Notes under the pieces: generated by a model
The model's database searches: none
The model's input: only the letters and a program-made list of their open reading frames with translations
What the model was told of the DNA's origin: nothing
Shown: positions 5,757 through 12,904 of the stretch, piece after piece
Layout: each line of letters opens with the position of its first letter
Numbering within the stretch: position 1 is the stretch's first letter
NCBI GenBank assembly: GCA_019420045.1
Contig: JAHZHY010000152.1
Location: forward strand, 1-12,904
DNA from: Clostridiales bacterium
Lineage (GTDB): Bacteria > Bacillota > Clostridia > Oscillospirales > Butyricicoccaceae
Length of the DNA: 12,904 nt
Direction: 5' to 3'
Position numbers and translations under genes: made by a program

Positions 5757-7124
5757 ATGAGAACAAGAAAACTCGTTTTTTTGCTGGTGGCTATGTTGCT
5801 TTTTTGTACAAGCTGTGCAGACACAATCCATAACAAAGAGGAGACGCCGACCACCATTACAGTCTGGCATGTCTATGGAGGACAGGTGGATTCTCCCCTC
5901 AACGATCTGATCGACCAGTTCAATCAGACGGTGGGGAAAGAAAAGAAGATCAATGTACAGGTCACCTCGGTGTCCAACACCAATACCATTCATGAACTGG
6001 TGCTGGCCGCCGCCAATAAAGAGCCGGGAGCTTCTGAGCTGCCCGATCTGTTCATATCCTATCCCAAAACGGTGACGGCGCTGCCGGATGACAGTATCCT
6101 GGCAGACTACCGGGACTATTTCAGCGAGGAAGAACTGGCTGCGTTTCTTCCGGCCTTCCTGGAAGAGGGGACGGTGGATGGCCGGCTGGTGGTTCTTCCT
6201 GTGGCAAAATCCACTGAGATTATGTTCATCAATAAGACCATTTTTGACCGGTTTTCCCAGGCTACCGGTGTGACCATTGAGGACCTGGACACCTGGGAAG
6301 GGCTTTTCAAAGCGGCTGAGATCTATGCGGAATGGACCGATGGACAGACTCCGGATATTCCAGGGGATGCCAGATCCATGTTTGTCCATGATTACTACTT
6401 CAATTACTTTCAGGTAGGGGCAAAATCGTTGGGGCAGGATTTCTTCCGGGGAGACCGGCTGGCCTTTGGACCGGCTTTTCAGACAGCCTGGGAACCACTA
6501 GCCCAGGCTGCACTCCGGGGAGGCGTATGGCTGGAGGGCGGCTATGCCACGGCATCGCTTCGCACTGGAGACAGCATTGTCAGCGTGGCGTCCTCTGCCA
6601 GTATTCTGTATTATAGCGATGTGGTGACCTATCCGGACAATACCTCTGAGGATATTACCATCATTTCCCGGCCCTGTCCGGTTTTTGAAAATGGGGATAA
6701 GCTGGTGATGCAGCGGGGAGCAGGCTTCTGCATGGTAAAGTCCAATCCCAAAAGAGAGCAGGCTGCCGCAACCTTCCTCAAATGGCTGACCGAGCCGGAA
6801 CACAATGTGGAATTTGTCACCCAGACAGGTTATATGCCGGTGACCCAAGCTGCTTTCGAAAAACAGCTGCCCGAGGCCATTGAGGGACTGGAAAGCGCCA
6901 AATATGTCTCCCTCTATCAGGCCTATCTGGATACCCAGGAAAATTATGAGTTTTATGTACCGCCGCAGCTGGAAACTTACCTGAGCCTGGAAACGGCGCT
7001 GGAAGACAATGTGAGAGCACAGCTTGCCCTGGGGCGTCAGGATTATCTGGATGGGGAAGAGAGGGGATTGGATCAGATCAGTGCAGAGCGGCTTCAGGCT
7101 TTGCAGCAGATCATGGAGCGATGA
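5757..7124 (+). CDS. Extracellular solute-binding lipoprotein (family 1-like)
   Basis: A 455-residue exported binding protein of the MalE/UgpB type. The start at 5757 gives a clean lipoprotein signal (MRTRKLVFLLVAMLLFCTSC) with C20 as the likely lipidated cysteine; the -3 residue is Cys rather than the usual Leu. GGGAGGG sits seven bases upstream, while the longer ATG at 5706 would hide the signal peptide. TITVWHVYGG starts the mature fold, VLPVAKSTEIMFINKTIFD is the typical hinge region, and a C-terminal stretch (AAATFLKWLTEPEHNVEFVT) is characteristic of family 1. Such proteins capture sugars or other solutes for ABC importers, but no permease or ATPase gene is nearby. The next gene, 21 bases on, is a membrane-bound LuxR-type regulator. 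A role as ligand receptor for signalling rather than uptake is a reasonable inference. Confidence 0.85.
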   Translation: MRTRKLVFLLVAMLLFCTSCADTIHNKEETPTTITVWHVYGGQVDSPLNDLIDQFNQTVGKEKKINVQVTSVSNTNTIHELVLAAANKEPGASELPDLFISYPKTVTALPDDSILADYRDYFSEEELAAFLPAFLEEGTVDGRLVVLPVAKSTEIMFINKTIFDRFSQATGVTIEDLDTWEGLFKAAEIYAEWTDGQTPDIPGDARSMFVHDYYFNYFQVGAKSLGQDFFRGDRLAFGPAFQTAWEPLAQAALRGGVWLEGGYATASLRTGDSIVSVASSASILYYSDVVTYPDNTSEDITIISRPCPVFENGDKLVMQRGAGFCMVKSNPKREQAAATFLKWLTEPEHNVEFVTQTGYMPVTQAAFEKQLPEAIEGLESAKYVSLYQAYLDTQENYEFYVPPQLETYLSLETALEDNVRAQLALGRQDYLDGEERGLDQISAERLQALQQIMER

Positions 7125-7145
7125 CAGGGGAAAGGAGGAAACACT

Positions 7146-8738
7146 GTGCTCAACAAGCTGAAAGAGATCCGGACATTGAATGCCTTTGTCAAAAAGCAGA
7201 GCGTGGGTATGCAGAGGAAACTGATGCTCTATTGGGTATCCATGATCCTGGTGGTCTTTGCAGCGGTGATCCTCCTTTTGTCCATTGCCGGGATCTTTTC
7301 CCAGGATGACGAGCAGCTTCATGAGGTGATGAAGCTGCATTTGAAAAATACGCGGGATAATGTGGAGAGCCAGCTGGATCATCTGACGGCGCAAAGCTTG
7401 AATCTCTCCAAGGAGCTGAGCCGTGAAATTGAAGGGATACTGATGCAGGAGGGGATGTCGCTGCAGGAAGTAAGCAATGATCCGGAACGGTTGCTGCTGT
7501 TGCAGCAGGCGATGTATCCGCTGATCAGCACGACTCTTCAGACCGCCAACTGCAATGGGGCCTATGCCATCCTGGATGCAACGGCCAACACTGGTCTGCC
7601 GGGGGCAGAACACTCCAGAAGTGGGATTCATTTGCGCTATTCCAATCTCAGCGCCAGCAGCCCGGTAGCGCCCACGGTGGTCTATTTCCGCGGCATTCCG
7701 GATATTGCCCGGCAAAAGGATCTGGAATTGCACAACCGGTGGAACCTGGAATTTGACACCGATCAGATCCCGGGCTGCCGGGAGCTGATGGATCTGTCGC
7801 TGGAACGCCCGGCTCAGTGTTTTTTCTGGTCTCCGCGGATCGGGCTGAAAGACACCTGGGAGTCGGCTATGCTGCTGTGTGTCCCCATCGTGGGCAGCAA
7901 TGGGACGGTGTACGGCGTTTGTGGCGTGGAAATCAGTGCGCTGTATTTCCAGTTTTCCTATCCGGCAATGGAAGGAGAATTCGGTTCTGCGGTCACTGTA
8001 CTGGCTCCTGTTCAGGATGGCCGCCTTCTGCTGCCCGACGGATTGGTAGGCAGTGTCAGCGGCAGTTATCTGGATGGACAAGAGACCTTTTTCATTCATC
8101 GGGGGCGGTATTACAATGAATATGACACAGGCGCAGAACGGTATATCGGCCTGCACCAGGCCATACCCCTCTCCAAGGGGGAAATCCAGAATGCAGCCTG
8201 GGCTGTGGCGATCCTGATCCCTCAGGACAGCTATGCGGCATATACAGCTGGCGTGCAAAAGACCTGGGTTTTTGCAGCTCTGGTGCTGCTGTTGGTGCTG
8301 TTGGCATTTTCATTCTTCCTGGCCCGGCGATTTGTCCGGCCGATCACGGACAGTCTGAAGCGGTTTCAGCAGGAAGAGGTGATAGAGCAAGGAATATCTT
8401 CCGGGATCTCCGAGGTGGATGAGCTGGCGGAGTTTCTCAATGCCCGGGCCCAGAATCAGCGGTTGGAACAGGGAGAACTTCCCCCCAACATTGCGGAACT
8501 TTTTGACCAGTTCGTGGCGCGAAAAGATCTATTGACAGAGGCAGAACGAAATATTCTCCGTTATTATATGGAGGGACATGAGATCGCCGAGATTCCGGAA
8601 CTGGCATTTATCAGCATGAGCACAGTGCGAAAACACAACCGGAGCATCTATGAAAAACTGGGAGTGGCCTCCAGGGATGAACTGATGCTCTATATCGATC
8701 TTCTTCGCCGTTGCGGAAGAATTCAGGAACTGCTTTAA
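7146..8738 (+). CDS. Membrane-anchored LuxR-type one-component regulator with extracellular sensor region
   Basis: A 530-residue protein with a transmembrane helix at about residues 27-50, then an extracellular region of some 320 residues that looks Cache-like (CVPIVGSNGTVYGVCGVEIS is a typical tail strand set). A second helix at about 374-394 follows, then a short HAMP-like linker (RRFVRPITDSLKRF). The C-terminal LuxR/GerE-type helix-turn-helix begins near residue 463 (LTEAERNILRYYMEG, then MSTVRKHNRSIYEKLGV). There is no kinase or receiver domain, so the DNA-binding domain is tethered to the membrane and the ligand is sensed directly. The GTG start has an AAAGGAGG site seven bases upstream. 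It is cotranscribed with the solute-binding lipoprotein, which may present ligand to it. A hairpin terminator follows. Target genes are unknown. Confidence 0.82.
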   Translation: MLNKLKEIRTLNAFVKKQSVGMQRKLMLYWVSMILVVFAAVILLLSIAGIFSQDDEQLHEVMKLHLKNTRDNVESQLDHLTAQSLNLSKELSREIEGILMQEGMSLQEVSNDPERLLLLQQAMYPLISTTLQTANCNGAYAILDATANTGLPGAEHSRSGIHLRYSNLSASSPVAPTVVYFRGIPDIARQKDLELHNRWNLEFDTDQIPGCRELMDLSLERPAQCFFWSPRIGLKDTWESAMLLCVPIVGSNGTVYGVCGVEISALYFQFSYPAMEGEFGSAVTVLAPVQDGRLLLPDGLVGSVSGSYLDGQETFFIHRGRYYNEYDTGAERYIGLHQAIPLSKGEIQNAAWAVAILIPQDSYAAYTAGVQKTWVFAALVLLLVLLAFSFFLARRFVRPITDSLKRFQQEEVIEQGISSGISEVDELAEFLNARAQNQRLEQGELPPNIAELFDQFVARKDLLTEAERNILRYYMEGHEIAEIPELAFISMSTVRKHNRSIYEKLGVASRDELMLYIDLLRRCGRIQELL

Positions 8739-8746
8739 AATACAGC

Positions 8747-8787
8747 AAAGCGCACAAAGCCGAGAAAATGGTTTTGTGCGCTTTTTC
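8747..8787 (+). terminator. Intrinsic terminator after the LuxR-type regulator
   Basis: A 15-bp stem with one G-U pair (8747-8761 with 8770-8784; core AAAGCGCACAAA) encloses the 8-base loop GAGAAAAT and is followed by T residues. It separates the binding protein/regulator operon from the kinase operon. Confidence 0.87.
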
Positions 8788-8841
8788 TATTATCCATTGG
8801 ATACCTTTTGCAAAAAACAAGGAAAAGTGTTCATCGGACCA

Positions 8842-8870
8842 TATACAGTTCTTCCTACTCCTGCTATAAC
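8842..8870 (+). promoter_or_regulatory. Possible promoter of the kinase operon
   Basis: An extended -10, TGC then TATAAC (8865-8870), lies 17 bases after TATACA (8842-8847), a weak -35. Some promoter is needed here because a terminator lies just upstream. The -10 falls in the loop of the inverted repeat 8851-8882, so the two probably work together. Confidence 0.4.
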
Positions 8871-8882
8871 AGGAGTAGGAAG
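8851..8882. promoter_or_regulatory. Perfect 13-bp inverted repeat, operator candidate
   Basis: CTTCCTACTCCTG (8851-8863) and CAGGAGTAGGAAG (8870-8882) are exact reverse complements around CTATAA. There is no T tract, so it is not a terminator. It surrounds the putative -10 and ends 26 bases before the start codon of the next gene. It could be an operator, or an RNA hairpin if transcription starts further upstream. Confidence 0.6.
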
Positions 8883-8908
8883 TATTGGAAAGGAAGGAGG
8901 AACACAGG

Positions 8909-9262
8909 ATGATCGATCTGTTGTATAGCCATTTGGAGGATTGCTCCACACCTCAGTACTTCTGCTTCTCCATTCGCTGCGAGGTGTGCGGAGAATTCTG
9001 GTACAGCAGCAGTATCCCCTTTTCAAAATGGGAACAGTCGCTGCAGCATAGGGAGAAAAAAGAACTTTATGATGCCATCTATCAACGGGAAAAGCAGCAG
9101 GCCCGTCTGGCTGCCGGACAGGAAGCCAGAGAGCGATTCAGCCAATGCCCCATATGCCGGCGGCTGGTGTGCGATGCCTGTTTCCTCATCTGCAATGAAA
9201 TGGATCTGTGCCGGGAGTGTGCCAGTCGGATGGATGAGCCTGGGGAGCCGGTGGAGTCATGA
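8909..9262 (+). CDS. Small cysteine-rich zinc-ribbon-like protein, function unknown
   Basis: A 117-residue soluble protein I do not recognise by name. It has a CEVCG pair at C24 and C27. A second cluster near the C-terminus has C80 and C83 (CPIC), C88 and C91 (CDAC), C95, and C101 and C104 (CREC), a pattern that fits one or two structural zinc sites. A charged helical segment (about residues 48-75, rich in Glu, Lys, Arg and Gln) separates the clusters. There is no signal peptide or membrane helix. The ATG at 8909 has GGAAGGAGG eight bases upstream; the in-frame TTG at 8885 lies in front of that site and is not used. The gene ends in an ATGA overlap with the large sensor protein, so it is the first gene of the kinase operon and probably works with it, perhaps as an adaptor. 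That role is inference. Confidence 0.78.
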   Translation: MIDLLYSHLEDCSTPQYFCFSIRCEVCGEFWYSSSIPFSKWEQSLQHREKKELYDAIYQREKQQARLAAGQEARERFSQCPICRRLVCDACFLICNEMDLCRECASRMDEPGEPVES

Positions 9263-11685
9263 AGAACCGCTGTTTGTCGCTTTTTCTGGTGGGAGTGCTT
9301 TTATTGCTGATGTCGTGCAGTGCAGCAGCGGCAGGAGACCGCCTCATTCCGGTGTCCGAAGGTTCTGAGCAATACAGCCAGGTCCTGGAGGCGTTTCTTC
9401 CAGATTATTCTCTTGGGAAGGCAGAAGACACCCTTTATGCAGAGATGTCCCGGGGCAATGCAGTAGCCTGCTTCGATGTGCAGGCGGTTCCGGCGCTGGC
9501 CAATGGAGTGGGGCGGTATTGGTATCCTCATGTGTCGGCTACGGTGGTCCTGGCAGTGGACCGCACACGGACAGATGCCCTCATCACCGGGTGGAATAGC
9601 TTACAGGAGAGCCAGGTTCCGGTTGGCATAGGGAGTATTTCGGTGATGCGCACGATGATGGTGATGGGTGCGCTGTCCTATGGATTGAACCCGAAGGAAC
9701 CTGAAAAAGAGGATGCTCTGGATTTTTTGGAGCAGCTTTGTCAGAATGGGGGATTCGACTTGGATCATCCGAATTTCCCCATTTTGATCTGCCTGGATTA
9801 CGAAGCGGCTGCGTGGAACCGGAATGGAGGAAATTATGAGATCATTGTGCCGGAGGAAGGCACGGTGTCTTATCAGCTGGGGCTGCTTTCGGATGTTCCG
9901 CTGACATTGGGACCTGGACTGGACGAGGAGCTTCTGTCCGCAGAGCTGCCTTTGATCAATGGGGCCAGACCACAGAGTTTCCCCGATGATTATCGACCAG
10001 CCCGAATGCTGGGAGAAGAGGACTATGACTGGTTTCTGGAGGTTGCAGGAGACAGCAGCAGGGATCTGCGCCGGCAGGTTTTTCATACCCGTCTCTATAC
10101 CACAGCCGATCTGAGAGAACATATTCTGTCTGCTTTGCTGATTGCTGCAGTCATACTATTGTGGAAAGGAACGGTATCCCACCGGCTGATCCGCCGGGAT
10201 GTGCGCCGGGTCGTTGCCGCAATGAGCTGGATCATGGTGGGCTGGCTGCTGCTTCGCCTGTTCAAATACATGCTGATGACAGAAAGTACCCTGAGCCGGA
10301 TGTGCTGGTATGGCTATTACATTTTTCAGCTGGCTTTGCCGGTGGCGCTGTTGTATCTGACAGAGATCCTGGATCGGGAAGAGGGTCAAAAGCCGCTGCT
10401 GCGCCCTCTGTGGCCGCCGCTGGGCTGCTATGTGTTTTCGGTGCTGTTGGTGATGACCAATGACTTCCATCAGCTGGTATTCCGTTTTGACCCGGCGGGA
10501 AACTGGGAAGCGGATTACCACTATGGCCCGGGATTCTGGATCGTGATGGCCTTTTCTCTTCTGTTTCTGGCGTTTGCCATCGGGAAATTGCTTCGCGCGG
10601 GACACAGAAGCGCCTGCCGGAGAGGGCAGATCTTGCCGCTGCTGTTCTGTGCCGTCCTGCTGGCCTACCTTGCCGCCTACATCAATCGGGTGCCGCTGGC
10701 ATGGGAAAGCGACATGACGGTCTGCATCTGTGTGCTTTCCGTTTTGTTCTTTGAAACGGCGCTCCACGCAGGACTGATCCCGGTGAACATCCAGTACCAG
10801 CGCCTGTTTGCTTCTGCTCCCATCAGTCTGACCATCCTGGATGAAACTGGACGCACTGTTCTGTCCTCTTCGGGAGCCCGCCCCATTTCCCCTTCCATCT
10901 GGAAGCGGCTGCGCATGGATATGGGGCAAACATTGCTGAGAGACAAGGATACACAGCTGCATGCTGTCCCTGTCCGCAGCGGCATGGCGGTGTGGGAGGA
11001 AGACCTCTCCCAACTCAACCGGCTGCGGAAGGAGATCCGGGATGTGAAAATCCGCCTGGAGGCAGCCAATGCGCTGCTCCGGGAAGAAGGGGAGGTCAAA
11101 AAACGCCTGTTGACTGCGGAGACAAAACGGGTTTTGTTCCGGCAGCTGGACCATGATATGGAGCGCCGCATGGTCTCTTTGATGGCGCTCATCGAAACTC
11201 TGCCGGAAACAGAGCGGCCGCAGGGGATGACGGCCTACATCACGCTGTGCCTGTGCCATATCAAGCGCCGGTGCAATCTGTTCTTTCTGGCCCGTCAGGG
11301 AGAAACGCTTGCCGGGGACGAGCTTAAGATCTATCTGGATGAGCTGGTGGAGCTGGCACGCTATGCAGGGGTGCAGACGCTGATCCGGTGCGGGCAAAGG
11401 GATGCGCTGGGAATCCGCAGCGCGGCACTTTGCTACGATTTTGCCTTTGAGACCATCTCCTGGACACTGCGGGAGGGGGCTTCGCCCCTGATGGGGTATC
11501 TGGAAACAGAGGGGAACGATCTGGTTTTCCGTTTCCTTCCGGGAGGAGACCCCGGACAATGGAAGTTTTCCAAAGAACTGCTGGACGGGGTGTCTGCATT
11601 GCATGGGCAAATTACCTGCAAGGATCTGGACGATGCAGTGGGAATCTGCATGACGATACCTCTGGGAGGTGAGATCTGTGGCTGA
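9259..11685 (+). CDS. Lipoprotein/7TM/PAS sensor with degenerate histidine-kinase core
   Basis: An 808-residue sensor. Residues 1-20 form a signal with lipobox LMSC. An ectodomain to about residue 285 resembles an extracytoplasmic binding-protein fold (NYEIIVPEEGTVSYQLGLLS). Seven membrane helices follow, about 288-505, of the histidine-kinase 7TM type (note VLLVMTNDFHQLVFRF and YHYGPGFW). A PAS-like segment (513-580) and a coiled coil lead to a helix with a possible phosphoacceptor, H632 in LDHDMERRM. The ATPase domain is badly worn: the N-box reads FETISWTLREG with W735 where Asn is expected, and no DxGxG or GLGL glycine box is visible. It is likely a pseudokinase that senses a signal and passes it to the intact kinase encoded next, whose GTG start overlaps its 3' end. 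The ATGA overlap with the zinc-ribbon gene couples it upstream. Confidence 0.78.
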   Translation: MKNRCLSLFLVGVLLLLMSCSAAAAGDRLIPVSEGSEQYSQVLEAFLPDYSLGKAEDTLYAEMSRGNAVACFDVQAVPALANGVGRYWYPHVSATVVLAVDRTRTDALITGWNSLQESQVPVGIGSISVMRTMMVMGALSYGLNPKEPEKEDALDFLEQLCQNGGFDLDHPNFPILICLDYEAAAWNRNGGNYEIIVPEEGTVSYQLGLLSDVPLTLGPGLDEELLSAELPLINGARPQSFPDDYRPARMLGEEDYDWFLEVAGDSSRDLRRQVFHTRLYTTADLREHILSALLIAAVILLWKGTVSHRLIRRDVRRVVAAMSWIMVGWLLLRLFKYMLMTESTLSRMCWYGYYIFQLALPVALLYLTEILDREEGQKPLLRPLWPPLGCYVFSVLLVMTNDFHQLVFRFDPAGNWEADYHYGPGFWIVMAFSLLFLAFAIGKLLRAGHRSACRRGQILPLLFCAVLLAYLAAYINRVPLAWESDMTVCICVLSVLFFETALHAGLIPVNIQYQRLFASAPISLTILDETGRTVLSSSGARPISPSIWKRLRMDMGQTLLRDKDTQLHAVPVRSGMAVWEEDLSQLNRLRKEIRDVKIRLEAANALLREEGEVKKRLLTAETKRVLFRQLDHDMERRMVSLMALIETLPETERPQGMTAYITLCLCHIKRRCNLFFLARQGETLAGDELKIYLDELVELARYAGVQTLIRCGQRDALGIRSAALCYDFAFETISWTLREGASPLMGYLETEGNDLVFRFLPGGDPGQWKFSKELLDGVSALHGQITCKDLDDAVGICMTIPLGGEICG

Positions 11686-12904
11686 ATTTTATCGCTTTCC
11701 CCATTGGATGCTCACTGCATGGGTCATGGTGGTGGCGGTGAGCATTGTGCTGCAGACCCTGGCTCTCTCGTACAGCATCCGCCGTCTGCCGGCCGGCTGG
11801 GCGCGCAGAGCGGAAAACGGGATGGAAGGTGCTGTCCTGATGTCGCTGTTTCTTTTCGCCGCCCTGCTGGGCCAGGTGCAGTACGGGCTGTATTGCGGCT
11901 TTCTGGCCCCCAGCGCCTACGGCCTTGCCCGGCAAGGGGTATTCCTGCTGGCGGCGATCATGGGCACGGCTGCCGCTGTGGGAACCGAGCTGATCTGGCC
12001 CTTTTTCGTCATGGGCGGCACGGCAGTCCTGCTTCCCATGGCAGAGAGGATCACAGGGGCGGCCTATCCGTTCTTTTTCCTTACAGGCGTTGTGTTTTTC
12101 CTGCTTCGCAGTGCACATATCTGCCTGATACGCCGGAGGGAGCTCTATACCCAGATCTCATCCATATCCATGAAAGAGGCCATTGATACGCTGCATACCG
12201 GGTTGTTGTTTTTCCGTCCGGAGGGGGATATTCTGCTGTGCAACCGCCGGATGGACGGTCTGGCCCGGCAGATGACCGGAAAACCGTTGCACAACGGTAA
12301 GGAATTTCAGCTGGTGCTGCAGCAAGGCCCCTTGTACGGCGGATGTGTGCGGGAAGCGGTGGGAGGACAACAGGTGTTTCGTTTTCCCGATTCCTCTGTG
12401 TGGAGCATTTCCTCTCATGAGCTTCCTGTGGGACGCCGGTCTTTTGTTTTGCTCACCGCCGATGACATTACAGAAAAGTGGGATGCTGTGACCCTTCTTG
12501 CCCAGCAGAATCAGAAACTGGAGGAACGGGGACAGGAACTGCGCCATACCATTGAAAATCTGCAGGCGATCTGCGAAGTGGAAGAGATCGCCCGGAGCAA
12601 AGGCCGGATCCATGACCTTCTGGGCCAACGCATCAGTCTGCTGCTGCGGGCACTGCGGGACGGACAGCAGCCCGATGAGACGCTGCTGATGGATTTTGCC
12701 CGGAACCTGCCTGCATCGCTCCGGGAAGACCGGACGCCGGGGCCGGCCCGCCGCCTGGAGATGCTGCAGGAAACCTTCCGGGGGATGGATGTATTTGTGG
12801 AAGTGCAGGGAAAGCTGCCGGAGGATGAGAGGGTTGCAGACAGTTTTGCCGAGATCGCCGTGGAGTGCGTCACCAATGCGGTCCGCCATGGATACGCCAG
12901 CCGC
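11678..12904 (+). CDS. Sensor histidine kinase, membrane-bound (3' partial)
   Basis: The frame stays open to the last base, 409 codons, so the C-terminus is missing. About five membrane helices occupy residues 11-150 (LTAWVMVVAVSIVL, then VLMSLFLFAALLG, GVFLLAAIMGTAAAVG, FFVMGGTAVLLP and YPFFFLTGVVFFLL). A PAS-like segment follows (AIDTLHTGLLFFRPEGDILL), then a coiled coil and the dimerization helix with likely phosphoacceptor H312 in KGRIHDLLGQRISLL. The ATPase N-box is intact: VECVTNAVRHG with E396 and N400. This is the NarL/DesK-like plan, so a LuxR-type response regulator is expected just downstream, outside the window. The GTG start has GGGAGGTGA a few bases upstream and overlaps the pseudokinase stop by eight bases. 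It is probably the catalytic partner of the degenerate sensor. Confidence 0.85.
   Translation, partial: MAEFYRFPHWMLTAWVMVVAVSIVLQTLALSYSIRRLPAGWARRAENGMEGAVLMSLFLFAALLGQVQYGLYCGFLAPSAYGLARQGVFLLAAIMGTAAAVGTELIWPFFVMGGTAVLLPMAERITGAAYPFFFLTGVVFFLLRSAHICLIRRRELYTQISSISMKEAIDTLHTGLLFFRPEGDILLCNRRMDGLARQMTGKPLHNGKEFQLVLQQGPLYGGCVREAVGGQQVFRFPDSSVWSISSHELPVGRRSFVLLTADDITEKWDAVTLLAQQNQKLEERGQELRHTIENLQAICEVEEIARSKGRIHDLLGQRISLLLRALRDGQQPDETLLMDFARNLPASLREDRTPGPARRLEMLQETFRGMDVFVEVQGKLPEDERVADSFAEIAVECVTNAVRHGYASR

Noticed and set aside
5757..7124. Binding protein as part of a complete ABC importer
   Set aside because: No permease or transport ATPase gene exists in the window on either side; the ATPase at 2351-3469 is a soluble AAA15-type protein with no transporter features.
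6498..8258. 586-codon open frame on the minus strand
   Set aside because: It lies opposite the binding-protein and LuxR-regulator genes, which have clear domains and ribosome binding sites; the antisense translation has no recognisable motif and reflects codon bias.
10156..11610. 484-codon open frame on the minus strand
   Set aside because: It is opposite the 7TM sensor gene; its translation is His/Gln/Pro-rich with no domain, typical of a shadow of GC-rich coding DNA.
1..12904. tRNA or rRNA genes, CRISPR arrays, insertion sequences
   Set aside because: No cloverleaf, rRNA-like stretch, regular spacer-repeat array or transposase gene was seen on reading both strands by eye.

Overview
The window looks like DNA from a gut-type Clostridia, possibly an Oscillospiraceae or Lachnospiraceae relative. 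The reasons are strong AGGAGG ribosome binding sites, frequent GTG and TTG starts, moderate to high GC, and a Rep/ParA/ParB/DUF3991-primase/MobC gene set that I associate with integrative conjugative elements of this group. This is judged by eye from protein signatures; no species is claimed. All genes lie on the + strand.

Region 1 (about 1-5512) is the replication, partition and mobilization core of a mobile element. In order it holds the 3' end of a RepA-type replication initiator, a short tract of degenerate TTTCG-AAA-CGAA repeats, parA, an overlapping parB with a 27-nt palindrome inside it, and a strong terminator. A visibly AT-richer two-gene cassette follows: an AAA ATPase, then a small TOPRIM/RloB-like protein. 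After that come a second terminator, a DUF3991/TOPRIM primase-like gene, a hairpin-rich oriT-like intergenic stretch, and a MobC-like relaxosome accessory gene. No relaxase follows MobC, so the element seems to be cut or rearranged around 5513-5700.

The ATPase/TOPRIM cassette has its own promoter with an overlapping palindrome and a terminator on each side. It is best read as a defence cargo, comparable in layout to AbiL, RloA/RloB or PARIS-type ATPase/nuclease pairs. It is the strongest candidate for a poorly described system here.

Region 2 (about 5600-12904) is a dense extracytoplasmic sensing locus. It begins with a solute-binding lipoprotein that has no ABC permease beside it. Next is a membrane-spanning one-component regulator with an extracellular sensor region and a C-terminal LuxR-type HTH, ending in a terminator. 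A second operon then starts behind a perfect 13-bp inverted repeat. It encodes a small cysteine-rich zinc-ribbon-like protein, an 808-aa lipoprotein/7TM/PAS protein with a degenerate histidine-kinase core, and an apparently intact sensor histidine kinase that runs off the window end. The likely logic is that the binding protein and the pseudokinase ectodomain detect an external ligand, while the LuxR membrane regulator and the kinase (with a response regulator expected beyond the window) control transcription. That logic is inference from gene order and domain content.
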